DNA of 64,000 nucleotides from Gastrodia elata. Lineage: Eukaryota > Streptophyta > Magnoliopsida > Asparagales > Orchidaceae. Shown here one piece after another: positions 44,415-56,294 of this stretch (position 1 is its first letter; the number at the start of each line of letters is the position of its first letter). Made by a program: the position numbers and the translations under genes. The notes beneath the pieces are model-generated. The model saw only the letters and a list, made by a program, of their open reading frames with translations. It was not told where the DNA came from and searched no databases. The stretch covers positions 40,808,801-40,872,800 of the forward strand of contig CM028674.1 of NCBI GenBank assembly GCA_016760335.1, given 5' to 3'.

Positions 44415-46120
44415 TATAATAACCTAAGGTTGCTACCCTAGCTTATCTAAGTTAAACCAAGTGTTAATTCCCATTCCATTAAACTTATTTAGTCATATAA
44501 ACCTAATCCTAGAAGTTTGGGATCAATTGGAGTTCGTTTGAGCAATTTAACTATTTTGCCTATTTTTAGATTCTGAAAATAGCTAAATTAAATTTATCTC
44601 TAAACTAAAATTTGATTTCATTTTTAAATTCCACACACCCAAATTAACTAATTATGAAATTTTGGGAATTTTTGGTGATTGTTTGATCCTAATTTGAATT
44701 ATGAAATTTTGTAAATTAATAATTAATTAATTAAAGAGATTTAATTTAATTAAACTATTAATTTAAGTTGTAAGATTTGCTGTCAGGACCGCGATAGATC
44801 CAATATGGGGTCCCAATAGCGGCATATCTATTCTCCTGTCTGGATTCAATCGCACAAATCTTGGTGCGTCGCATCCAACGGTATCTAAACCACCGTGTTA
44901 AGATTCATCATCAGCTATAGGATCGCTCCCTCGATTCAATGACTAATCGCTAATCGACTTAAGTAATTAAGCTGGGGAGCATCAGGATCGTCTATAGCCA
45001 GCAGTCTATCCATCAAATGGTCTAGAGCACCCCCAGCACTATGGAGCTTTGTCTCCAACCCATTTGCTCGTGCCTCTGGTCCCCCCCAAAAGCTCAACCT
45101 GATGCAGACGCTGTGGCAGTACTGGGATGGCCTGATCTTCCTCTTTTACCCTCAAACCCAACTTCCTACCGGTTGCAATCTCCCCAAGTTTCCCTTGGAC
45201 GGTTACACCCCGCTTCTCTTTTGGCTCAAGCCTCAGCCATGGAGCCTAGCTATTGCAATCCTTACCTCCATTCCCTCTAGCTATAAATTCCCCTCACCCA
45301 GCATAGTGAGTTTTTTTGCTCACTGTGATCCCTCTGAGTTTCCATCTTCTTCTTTGTTGAAGTCTTTTGGCGGTGCTTGCTGTTTCGGCAAACCAGCTCC
45401 AATCTCTAATAGTATGAGGGTTAAGTACAATGTTCAGACTCCCTGTGTTGTATCTTGGGTTGTCCTGCAACTCCAACTCCCTCCAATTTCCCTCTGGTCA
45501 CGTCAGCCCTCTCTAATTCAGGTAACATCATCTTCCCCGTCGAGTCATGTGGGCTCGACATCGATTCAGTCGCTCTACAATGTCGTTAGTTCTTCCTAGA
45601 CCTTTAACATGTCTGAGCATAGGAATTGGGATCGAATGGACCCTGTTCAGTTAACGATTACTTGTTAAGTGCTTAGAGAGGTCGAAGCTACCCCATTGAA
45701 ACCTAACAACCATTTCTGCTCAGTTCATTTTTGAACCTTCATCTCTTGGCTAGTCGACCTTAATGCAATTGTTGCTAGGGTCTAAGCTAGTTCTGATCGA
45801 TCATATCTATGAATCCTCCTGCTGTATGTTTTAGGAACTGAGTTCAAGTAAGGACCCAACAATTGAGTGCCTCCCGAGCCTCGATACCTTGGGGGTTTGA
45901 CTCGTCTCATCTCCCTGATGGTGTAGGGATCGAGCCTCGAGCGAATGGTTCTTTCTATGGTGAGAATTAACTCCACACAGTATACCCTAAACATCTATGT
46001 AGGGCCTATTTGAGGGAATACAGTCACGGTGTTTATGTCTCTCCCATGAAGGACTTTTATACTCAATCAATGTGCCTTGATCTAAGGATGGTATAGTAAT
46101 CAAATACAGGCAGTGGTTGC
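44415..46120 (+). mobile_element. Solo LTR S2, part 1 (TSD CATTC)
   Basis: Starts TATAATAACC..GGTTGCTACC. CATTC at 44410-44414 is repeated at 51450-51454, after the LTR end ATGCCACA. The body matches LTR A and fragment G, with the core promoter at 45281. A 165-codon frame at 45102-45599 is a chance frame in this LTR. Antisense LTR S3 splits S2 near 46120. Confidence 0.85.
45281..45327 (+). promoter_or_regulatory. LTR S2 core promoter: TATA and palindrome
   Basis: CTATAAATTC (45281-45290), then CATAGTGAG/CTCACTGTG (45302-45310 and 45319-45327), the same layout as in LTR A. Confidence 0.55.
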
Positions 46121-49100
46121 ACTAAAAACAAAATAATGTATTTACTTAATAGTTATATTATGTAAATAAAATTATAGAAATACTATAAAGGTAACTGAAA
46201 GTATAAAATTGTATAAAATTATACAAAACTGAAGTAAAGTAAATTAAAGTTGTATTGGAAACTGAATACTCAAAGTATGCAAAAATAGTAATGGATCTGA
46301 AACTGAATAGTAGCATGTAAAACTATGATGTATGCCACTGAAATTATGCATCTGAATATGTCACAATATTGTACGTTACTGATATGCAACCAAAATATCA
46401 TTGAGCTGCTATGAGTCATACGGTCCAATGTCCACATATATCCAGTTGGGAAAACAGTTTACTGTGATGCCAATGCATCCTGAAATTCCTTGATTGATGT
46501 ATGCAACATTTTGTAACCCATAAATCATCACTGATACTGATACATCATTACTGATATTCATACATCATGCTTATGCTCATGCGCATGCTTCTAAGATACA
46601 TGAGTAAAATCTAGAAATCCAGAAATACTTTTGAATCCGATAATAAATTCAAGGTCTCCATTGTGCAGAATCCTGCTAAAAGGATTCTGACTCCTAGATT
46701 CTAGTTTTGATAATTGGTTAAAGTTGAGAGTTTACTTAAAAATCATTAGATGGGAAGGTTGTGAACATATATTTAACATATTTCCAAGAAGGGTGGTCTT
46801 TAACACTTAGTTTGATTAAGCCACACATAATGAAGCAATCTTCGATAAGAGGCATCACCCGATGGTGATTTGTATCTCAAGCTAAGCCATTACAAATACC
46901 CAAATCATAAGCACACTTAGTGTTCTAAAGTGGGTGACTTGAATCACATAGTTTTCTTAAAGCACACCTATATTATCGATCTTCGATAGGAGGCATCACC
47001 CAATGGTGACTTTTATTCAAACAAACTAATGGTCTAAGTCCCTAATCATAACACTCTTAAGATTGAATGATTTATTCTAAGTGGTACTATATCTGACTAT
47101 ACTCGCAGGATAGAACACAGATATAATCCTGCATTAAGATGAATCAACCAATCTTGAATACTATTGAAATAATCCAGCACTATGGGTATACTCTACTATA
47201 CCCAACCAATAAACTGGGTTCAGATGATTCTATTTAATCAATAATGATTTATCAAAGCTATCAATCCTTCCTCTAAATGGGTGAGTCATACACAAGGTAA
47301 GATCAACTTCTATGGTATGGAGGATCATCTAAGTTTGTACCTCAATAAGTTACAAAAGTCCTTCCTACCTCAATATATCAATATTTAAGGTCTTTAAGCA
47401 TTTCAAGAATAATCCTATAGTAAAACCCCTGAGATCTCACTTTTCTATTTTTTAAGTTAATATTCAAGGTTTACTGATTAGCCTTGGATTAAAGTGATCA
47501 GATCAGATGATTAAAATCCATCTGATCCTATTCTATTCTGTAATCATGGGATGAAATCAAATATACTTTTAGAGTTAGATCATTTCATAAATTATTACAA
47601 TTTTATTATCCATCTTATGCTAATAATCTTATAAAAGAGAAAATTAAAGATCTAAAGTTTAGATACAGATGCATTGTTAGAATAATGTTAATTGAATTAT
47701 TAATACAAAGAATGTTAATGCAATTGTTGGAATAATGTTAATTGACACAGATTCAATATTAACCTTAGCACTTCTAATTCAATGATTTAAGATCAATACT
47801 AAATCAGATGCATTGTTGGAATAATGTTAATTCAATTATCTTACAATCAAGTCATTTGATTATGTGATTAAGGATTTAGATCCTAATCAACTAGGTTAGG
47901 GCTTAACCCATATCCTTACCCAACTAAGATAAATTGTTGGTTTATAGATCAATGACAAATTAATATATTATTGGTGTATTATTAATGACAAATTTCAGGT
48001 TTAGATTAAGTATCATTCACTTAATCGAGTTCTTAAGATTCTTATGCTCAAATATAGTTTAATGTCAATTTAGCACATCAAGGTGTCCAAATGAATGTTT
48101 AAGTTCTCTAACATACATCCAAATATTATGAAAGTATAGGAATGTAATGTGACATAAAATAGAAGGTAATTAAGGCTAACCAAATCCTAAATCAAACTAA
48201 AGGGATTAGCACTTGATTATAAATCTAAAGAATTTAAATTTTATGCAAATTTGGTTGTTAAGGTCTACTTAGTCAATACAAGCATTCAAAGATTCTATTC
48301 TTTAATATTTGGCACAAAATGTTTAAGACACATGAGAGGTTTTAGCGCATGCTATAAAGGACAAACTTTCAAAGTTGGTTTTCACATTAAACATTATGCA
48401 ATGTTCAAATTTGATATGATTTGGCTGCACTAGGGTTCTAGGGACCTTAAAATGCAAAGAATGTCAAGTTTTGGCCATTCCTGCTAATTTTGGGCAGTTT
48501 CAGACAGTTCTAGGCGCTACGGTGCGCTGTGGCGCCTTTTGGCCGAAAGCCAGGCGCTATGGTGCGCTGCAGCACTTGAAAGCGCAGTGGCGCGTTGCAG
48601 CACCTGAAAGCACTGTGGCGCACTGCAGTGCTTTTGGCGCTCTAGCACTACGGTGTGACCAACCCGAGAGCTGGATGCTACGGTGCGCTGTAGCAGTTTC
48701 AGGCGCTGTGGCGCGCTGTAGTGGTTTAACTTTTGAAAGTCACTATTCAATTAATTTATCCCTTGATTTCTTATAGTTTTCCTAAAATGACGTTGCATCC
48801 CACTTTGGCGCGCTGCAGCGATTTAACTTTCGAGTGACTATTCAATTATTTTTTCTCTTGATTTCTTATAATTTTTCTTGAAATGACGCTGCAGCCCGCT
48901 GGGGCACGCCGCAACGGTTTACTTCTAGGCCATTATTTTAACTCTAGAAGGCACTGCGGCATGTGGTAGCATGCTATGGCGCAGTACGACGGATTCAATT
49001 CGAGACTCGGGCACTACGGCGCGCTGTAGCCACCGATAGTGATTTTGCCTTGCGAAAACCTTGAAGGGTCTCATTTTGAGCTCAAATACTCTTAATACAA

Positions 49101-50203
49101 AGAATTCCATGAGCGGATATCGATGGAAAGGTTATTTTGAGACCTTTCCATTGGTACCAAAATTGACAAGAATGGATTATTATAATGAGCAAAAATTAAA
49201 GTTATAGCTACTGGTATATATAATCATATAGTTTTCTTGATAAAAATTTTAATAGAGGAATGAGCTTCAATCACATTCATTTGAATCTGATTGAGGTTCT
49301 ATAATTATATTTAGATGTTATACAAGAGCTAATAAAAGTATTATCCACAACATTTTGATAACTCAAGAAGAAAGTAGCTAAGGAAGTAAGTAAAAGGGCA
49401 CCTTAGCCTTTAGAAGAGGAAGAAGAAACTCTATTTTCTTCAAGACCTTGGAGGAAGGGGAGCTCCTTCTTCAGCACAAAGCTCAGTAATGGGAGAAAGA
49501 GGAGAAGCTTCAGCTTGGCAGCAAGGAGAAGAAGGAGGGGGATGAGCTCCTTCTTAAAGGAGGAGAGGAAGGGGGGAAGGTAGGGCTTGGCTAGGGGAGC
49601 TAGTAGGTGAGGGGAGAAGAGTATGGCCCTCAGCATTGCTGATGCCTACTAGGGAGGGGGGAGGCACCGAATGGGGGAATGGGCAGCTAGGGAGAAAAAA
49701 AAAGAAAATAAAGAAAAATTAGAAAAATAAGAAATTAATATTTATTTCTTTTCTAATTTTTGATTTATTAAAAATTCAAATTTAATAAACATGCTCCCAA
49801 AAATCTCAAAAATTCACCTTAGATAATTTGGGGGTGAGGAATCCAATCGTGAAGTCAGATTTCAATTCCGATGATTATTTAATTATTCTATTTTTCGGTG
49901 CAATTAATTATTTTAAAATATTCACAAAAATTCGATGACTTCCAAACGCGTCCAAAACATCACTCTTAGCTAATTTGGGGGTGGTGATCGCAACGGCGAA
50001 GTTGGATTTTAATTTCGAGGTCAAATTAAATATCTCAATTTTTTAATTAACTAAATATTAAAATAATCCAAAATAATTGATTGAGCTCCAAATTGCTCTA
50101 AATATTCAGGGGTTGGTTCTAATAACTAGTTAAACTTAACATAATGATAATTAAGATACGATTAAGCAAAAATTAAGCTGGGTAACAGCCTTGGGTTGTT
50201 ACA
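46121..50203 (-). mobile_element. Antisense LTR S3 (about 4.1 kb) inside S2
   Basis: Ends GCCTTGGGTTGTTACA, the reverse complement of the LTR start TGTAACAACCC. On the minus strand it follows the same order as S1: two hairpin motifs (CACTCTTAGCTAATTTGGGG at 49964 and CACCTTAGATAATTTGGGGG at 49817), the CCTTTCCATTGGTACCAAAA block and the GC palindrome array. The left end is not sharp, because the expected TGTGG terminus is not visible; 46121 is my estimate of where similarity to LTR A ends. Confidence 0.7.
48513..49030. repeat. GC-rich palindrome array (array 5)
   Basis: The largest array: about ten units between 48513 and 48730 and four more at 48800-49030, such as GCGCTACGGTGCGCTGTGGC and GGCGCTGTGGCGCGCTGTAG. 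A 48-bp stretch (TCACTATTCAATTAATTT.. and TGACTATTCAATTATTTT..) is repeated between the two groups at about 48740 and 48835, so part of the array was duplicated as a block. Confidence 0.8.
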
Positions 50204-51449
50204 CGATGACATTGTCACTTTAGGTTGGGTTAGCTCAGGCCCATGCGGTGCGACAATGCCAGCCCAGTCGGGCCCCGTGCGCCTTTTGATTTTGAGTCGA
50301 ACCTTTAATCTAAAATTTGGAATTAAATTCCTTATAAAAAATAAATGGGAAATGGAATTAATTAATTAAGCTTATGATTGTTTAATTAAAATCATTCAAT
50401 ATAGATTATTTATATAACTTTAGCTATACTGATCTAAATGGTATATGATCCAATTTACCATTTTGATCAAAAAAATATAAAGAACATTAATTTACAATAA
50501 AATTCTGCTTTCTATAATTTATATTTATAATCTAGCCTAATTTCTCTCTAAACTTAATAAGTGATTATTTAATTCAATTAATTGCCAAATAGCATACTTA
50601 ATGTCTATGAATGCTCATATGATAGAGAATAATCTATTCATGCCATTAAAAATATTTTAAGGTTTGTAAATTCACTAATCACCTCTTAAATACTCTAATT
50701 AGTGATTAGTGAATAATTAGTTTAACTGATCTTTGATTCTCAAGATCTTGATACATATGAACTCTATAAGTCTTATAGAACCCATTTATAAACTTAGGTC
50801 TCACTTTCTTAGCCTAATTTTTGTTAATTACCCTTAATGACCTTAAAATTGAATTAGTGTTTAATAGGTCTATCATAAGTGCAAATCTAATATTTAAGGT
50901 GTTAATTCCTTCATTAGATAGTAAGAAACTTATTAGAACTGATTATAATCAATTTGAAAGTTTAAATCTTGAAATCCCAATTTTACCCTTAGGAAGGGCA
51001 TTTTGGTCATATTGAGTTATTCATGGAGATAGCTTCAAGTGAGGAGCTAAGCCAAGAGGAGGACCTTCCTACTGCTATTGAGGCTTAGATAGTTTTTCTT
51101 TCCTGCTTATGAGGATGAGTGTGCATTTTATTTTAAATTTAAATTCAGTATTGTAATAATTAATATTATGGATGTGTTTACTTTTCTGCACTTTCATACT
51201 GAGTTGAGATCTTATATTTCTCTTACATGCTATGGAATGGATGTTATATTTTCTTTTCTTTTTGCACTTTGATATTTCTTCCATGTTGATGAATGGATTA
51301 CAGTTACACACAATAATCCTTTCAACTAAGATAGGTTGGGCTGAAACATAACTCTATTTTAGTTGGGGGATTTGTCTCGAGGCAACTGTCTCCACCGTAA
51401 TCAAATCAAATTTGTATTAACATGACCACGGATGGGACGTGATGCCACA
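50204..51449 (+). mobile_element. Solo LTR S2, part 2
   Basis: Resumes S2 after S3 and ends GATGCCACA before the CATTC target duplication. At about 51010 it jumps from a block matching LTR A near 51905 (GGGCATTTTRGTYATWTTGA) to a block matching LTR A near 53895 (GAGTTRTTCRYGGAGRTAGC), so about 2 kb is deleted relative to LTR A. Confidence 0.8.
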
Positions 51450-51454
51450 CATTC

Positions 51455-53943
51455 ATTTGCCAAATTGCATGATTAAGGTCTCTAAATTTTCCTTAGGTAG
51501 AAGAGAATTTAATTGTGTAATTAAAGTACTTTCTAAGATTTAATTTCACAAATCACTTCTTAATTACCTACATGTTAATTAGTAAATAATTAGCTTGATT
51601 GTGCTCAATTTTTTAAGATCTAAATGTCCTTGGACTCCATAAGTCAAATAAAATCCATTGGTGAGCTTAGATCTTACTTTCATAGCTTAATTTTATTAAT
51701 CATTCTTAATGACCTTAAAAATAAATTAGTGCTTATTAGGCCTATTTTAAGTACAAACTTGATGTGTCTATCCTCTCATTAGATAGTAAGGAGCCTATTA
51801 ATATTGAGTAGACACATTTTGGAACCCTAGAACTCCAAATCTTACTTATATTTAATTCTAGAATAATTAATTTAAATTACTTACTTTGACCTTAAGGAGG
51901 GGCATTTTAGTTATTTTGACCAAGTGTTATATTAAGTATTTCTAAGCCTTAGAAATCTGTCTAACTGTTTGGAAATTAGTAAAATAAGTGATTAGAACAA
52001 TTTTATTATTTTTTTGACTTGAAGAGTGAAGTTTAAAGGCTAAACCCTAATTCTTCCTATATTTTATTAAGCAACCTATTAAGCTCTTAAGGTGAATTTA
52101 AGATCCACATTATTACCATTTCAGATGTAATCTAATGCTTATAAGATCAGTAATGGTTAATTTATCAAGTTAATAGACTATTATTGAACCCTATCCTATG
52201 TAATTATCTTGAATAAATTCTTAAGCCAAACTTACTTTAGATCCTATGAGCTTGATCATAACCTTTCAACCTTAGATGTTAGTAATTTATTTCTACTAAG
52301 TAATTGAATTACACAATAGTCTGAATCTTTTTAAGTCTTGTAATTCTAGTTTTACTAAGAATTAAATTATATTCTTAAGATCTTCAGAAACTCCTAAGTG
52401 CTAAGTCCCTCAGATTTTTTTTTATAGCCTTTAGTAAACTCAATTCTATTTAATAATAAAATTATTCAATAGTTGAAACTAGTTCTAAATCTAGAAGTTA
52501 AATTTGATTTATTTATCTTATGACTTTAAATTTTTAGCCTTTCTATTTATAGGATTCTTTCATCTTTATTAATTCTCTAGTTCTTACAATTCTCTATCAT
52601 TATAATGAGAATTGTGAGAAAACCATAGATCCTTAGATATTAGCACTTTGGGTTAGAACTTAAATACCAATTTTGGAGTTTAATTTTAAATCCCTAAATC
52701 TTGGTTATCTTGATCAAGATTGGTTATGGGCTATTAAAGTGCATCAATTTTTTGATTAAATTGCTTAATCTTTGTAGATGACATTTCTTATTTTGAATTA
52801 GAACTTGTTAAGTTCTATTGTTTAACTTTTAAGGCTATAAATCTGAGACCTTACCCGATTGTAGAATATTGGAGATTCTGAATTTGTATTCTCTTAGAAT
52901 ATATATAATGATTAAATTAGATAATAAGAGGTATCACATATGTTTTATTAGAGTCTTGCTTATTTTGACTTCATTGCTCTGCACACTTTATATTTGAGCT
53001 TTGTATTTTTGGCATATTTAGTTTAACATAGAATACTCAATGAGTATTTTGTGTCTATTTTGAAATGCATAAACATGATTAGTCAAAATTAGTATATTTA
53101 GTATTTTTAGTTATCACTTCAGTGGAGTGTGTCCTAGTTAGTATGTCTCTGCAGTTTAGTTCTCTTACAATAGAATTGACTCAGATCCAACCATGAGAGA
53201 GTTTGGATGATACATGTCTGATTCTATAGTCCAGCTCTAATCTGGCAATCAGTGGTCCATATGATAAATGTTGGGTTTTTTTGTTCAATGGCTATGTTAT
53301 GCCCATTTCTGTTATAATAGTACTAATTTAGGCACATTTTTGCATTTCTTTTAGTTACAATATAGTTTTAGTGGCTTATTTAGTCATATTTTCTGTTGTG
53401 GCATTTTCTTAAATTGTTATTTTTTTCTATTATGCATTTTTTTACTACTGTTTTAGTATAATCTTTTATTACTTCTTATAGGATACTAGAATTGATTTCA
53501 TATTATGCTCAGTTTTTATTTTATATCAATTCAGATTTACTTTCTATTAAGTTAGCATACTTCAGATGATCATATGCATATTTAGAATATTTTTCAGTTA
53601 AATTTAGTCTTATATACATATATTGCTTAATCTTATTACAGCTTCTAGTTAGTGGAATGTTTTCTCACAAACTTCATTTTGTTAAAGCTATAAATACTTT
53701 ATTTTTAATTATCTATTTCCTTGTTGCTTATTGTACCTTTATAGCTGCTTAAATGTTCAATTTATTGTAATATCTAAAAAATATAGAATTCATTAAATCT
53801 GCCTAAAATGTACTTAGACAATGTCTAACATAAGTTTTATTTCTTTTCTTGGCTAGGGCCCTAGTATTGTGAAACTGACAATGTCAAATTCAGAGTTGTT
53901 CGCGGAGGTAGCTTCAGGTGAGGAGCTTAGCTAGGAGGAGGAA
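51455..53943 (+). mobile_element. 3' LTR of element A, part 3
   Basis: Continues LTR A after S2. It holds the stem-loop pair near its end (TTAGAC/GTCTAA at 53814-53828 and TATTGT/ACAATG at 53865-53883) and then the GGAGGAGGAA tract, where element B is inserted. The terminal few hundred bp of LTR A are not in the window. Confidence 0.8.
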
Positions 53944-54764
53944 GGTAACAACCCAAGGTTGTTATCCTGATTGATTGAGACTAAACCAGGTCTAAATATT
54001 CATCATAATAGGCTTTATTAGTCTTTTGGAGCATCCCTTGAAGTTTTGGTCCAAATAAGGAGTCAATCGGACCAAACCCTAATTCTAAAAAATATAGATA
54101 ATTCAAATTAAAAATCCGACTTCGCCATTGCTCTCATCACCCCTAAACTAGCTAGGGGTGATGTTTTGGAAGTTGTCAGATTTTCCTCGATTATTTTAAT
54201 ATATTTAAAATATCTCGAAAAATAGAAATATTAAATTGATCTCAAAATAAAAATCTAACTTTGTCATTGCGTTCCTCACCCTTCAATTAGCTACGGGTGA
54301 AATTTTAGGATTTTGGGAGTCCATTTAATAATCCAATTTTAAATACAAATTCTAGAATAATTAATTAAATTAATTAAATTTAATTAAGTGGATGGGGCCC
54401 ATCGTTTGTTAACGGGTTATGTCGGTCCCCCTTAAGGGATTGAACGATGCCTTATGTTCCATTCGATAAGGTTGTCCGATTATACGGCCCTACGATCAGT
54501 CGTCTCCACGATCACTATGTGTGGCACACACACGACGAAAGCCAACCGCGTGTAGAGCTCTCTTGATGTCGATTAAGCCACATTGAGCTCTAATATTTAT
54601 CAGTTTCCATTGAAGTTATTGGAAGCTATAAACCCCAAAGGGGTACCGATCTTGATCGCTCAAAGCCCTCCCAATGTTTATCAGGAACCCTCCCATTCCC
54701 CGTTTACTTCATATGACCCATATTTATTCAATTCTAAATTATATTTATCGCTTTTATTATTGCA

Positions 54765-54834
54765 TGATAGAGCATGATTAAGCTTGATAGAGCATAATCG
54801 AGCTTGATAAAGCTCGATCAAGCTCAATCGGGCT
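54765..54834. repeat. 20-bp tandem repeats next to a TATA box
   Basis: Three and a half units: TGATAGAGCATGATTAAGCT, TGATAGAGCATAATCGAGCT and TGATAAAGCTCGATCAAGCT, then CAATCGGGCT. The tract ends 6 bp before TATATAAGGG. Confidence 0.8.
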
Positions 54835-54840
54835 AATTTC

Positions 54841-54850
54841 TATATAAGGG
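54841..54850 (+). promoter_or_regulatory. TATA box of LTR B
   Basis: TATATAAGGG directly after the 20-bp repeats, a candidate core promoter of the element B LTR. Confidence 0.4.
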
Positions 54851-54899
54851 TAATAGTCCCATCCGGTATGGTTTATCAGATCGAGACAGCTGCTACTAC

Positions 54900-55281
54900 C
54901 TCTGATCCACTCAAAAGCTGCATAAAGCCTCATATATATGGAAAGTGCTACCATAATAATCAATGCTGTTATACCTGTGGCAAACTGGGCCCCCTTTTTT
55001 TTATGTACATATGAGGAAATGATGGATGGTGTGTGCATTGATCATTCCAAGCACAGACAAGTGTTCGACCCAAATCCTATAAATCATAGAGGCCAATAGT
55101 TGGCAATAATGCCTCCTCCTCATTTTGCAACTCAAGCCCAGAAGAAAGAATAGCCTATGCAACCCAAATTGTTATTACAAAACCTCCTCGAAAGTAGCTT
55201 ACAACAAAAAACTTGCTGGTCTTGCTCGGGTGTATGCCCTAACTCCTCTTGAAACAACAGAGGATAATAATGCAACTTCAG
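54900..55281 (+). pseudogene. gag C-terminus of element B
   Basis: HIYGKCYHNNQCCYTCGKLG near 54930-54990 is the zinc-knuckle region, matching D's CHPYGKCYHTGNRCYICGR; the second half of the knuckle has decayed. The tail runs through TPLETTEDNNATSG to 55281, the proposed intron donor. The gag core is deleted. Confidence 0.7.
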
Positions 55282-55364
55282 GTACATGCTTCTGAATCTA
55301 TCCTCTTTTACAAAGTATCATTGTTTCTGCAAGTAGTTAATTAATTGCATTGTATAAATCATAG
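55282..55364 (+). other. Intron-like interval between gag and protease (element B, 83 bp)
   Basis: Starts GTACATGC and ends AAATCATAG. Exact removal joins TCA-G to GA-ACC and gives ATSGTFCLND in frame with NVLFDIGASHSFIS. The position is the same codon as in element D (15151-15274), and both resume with GAAC after TATAG or CATAG. Confidence 0.6.
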
Positions 55365-55897
55365 GAACCTTTTGTTTGAATGACAAACCATGCAATGTGT
55401 TGTTTGACATTGGGGCTAGTCATTCTTTCATCTCTAAAAATTTTGCCAAATCTCTTAATTTGCTATCATATAAGCTAGCAAAATTATTGAGTGTTGGACT
55501 TCCATATGGAGCCCAACTCAGTGTGCATAAATTTGGTGACCTCAAGATCCCATTAAGCAATCAAGAGCTTGAATGCAAGTTGGTTGTCTTATCGATAACA
55601 AATTTTGATATCATTCTTGGAATGAATTGGCTTAGTATGCATAGTGCAGTCATCAACTATCAAAAGAAAAAGGTTACACTTCATTCTCGTAGCAAGCCAA
55701 AAACATTTGTTGGGAGGATTAGTACTCAAGCATTATTAATTAATGTAATTAAAGTTGAGAAGCTAAACATTAAGGGATGTGATGCCTATCTTGTTATAAT
55801 GATGGGTGAAGCAAAGGAGAGCGTCCTGTTCTCTAAAAGTAAAGTAGTGTGTGAATTTATCGATGTGTTCCCCAAGGATCTGTTGGTTTACCACTAG
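55365..55897 (+). pseudogene. Aspartic protease of element B
   Basis: A largely intact retropepsin region. LFDIGASHSFIS is the active-site segment (Asp and GAS kept), followed by SVGLPYGAQLSVHKFGDLKI, LSITNFDIILGMNWLS and the linker VVCEFIDVFPKDL that leads to RT. The frame stops at 55895, and the linker to RT has further stops. This is the best-preserved protease in the window. Confidence 0.85.
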
Positions 55898-55908
55898 CTT
55901 GAGATGTA

Positions 55909-56294
55909 GAATTCTCCATCGAATTAATTCTAGGAACATGGATAATCTCTAAAGCATCGTATAGAATGGCACATATGGAACTTCAAGAGCTAAATGAGCA
56001 ATTGAAGGAACTGATTAGCAAGGGTTTTATCAGACCTAGTATGCCTCCTTGGGGAGCGCTAGTTCTATTGATTAAGAAGAAGGATAGATCTATGCGAATG
56101 TGCATAGATTATCATGAGCCTAATAAAGTAACCATTAAGAATAAGTATCCATTGCCCATAATCAATAACTTATTCAATCAATTATCTGGTGTTGTTGTAA
56201 TTTTCAAGATCGATCTGAGATCAGTATATCACCTGTTGCGAGTGAAGGATTTAAATATAGAGAAAATTTCTTTTGGTACTCGCTATGGTCATTT
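55909..56294 (+). pseudogene. Reverse transcriptase N-terminus of element B, cut by element C
   Basis: EFSIELILG, then MAHMELQELNEQLKELISKG, FIRPSMPPWGALVLLIKKKD, CIDYHEPNKVTIKNKYPLP and RTRYGHF-like blocks of Ty3/gypsy RT. The reading frame enters the C LTR at 56295, right after YGHF, so the catalytic block is not present here. Confidence 0.88.

Larger units (their letters stand above)
53944..54899 (+). mobile_element. 5' LTR start of element B, internally deleted
   Basis: Begins (TG to GG) GTAACAACCC with the perfect inverted repeat TAACAACC/GGTTGTTA. It has two TCACCC..GGGTGA hairpins (54138 and 54276), a GC-richer segment (54390-54560), 20-bp direct repeats (54765-54834) and TATATAAGGG at 54841. 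gag-coding sequence follows within 60 bp, so the rest of the LTR, the primer site and most of gag are deleted. Confidence 0.7.

Noticed and set aside
45102..45599. 165-codon frame in LTR S2
   Set aside because: It crosses the LTR TATA box and start palindrome, and equivalent LTR regions (43000-43400, 5400-5900) have no matching frame.
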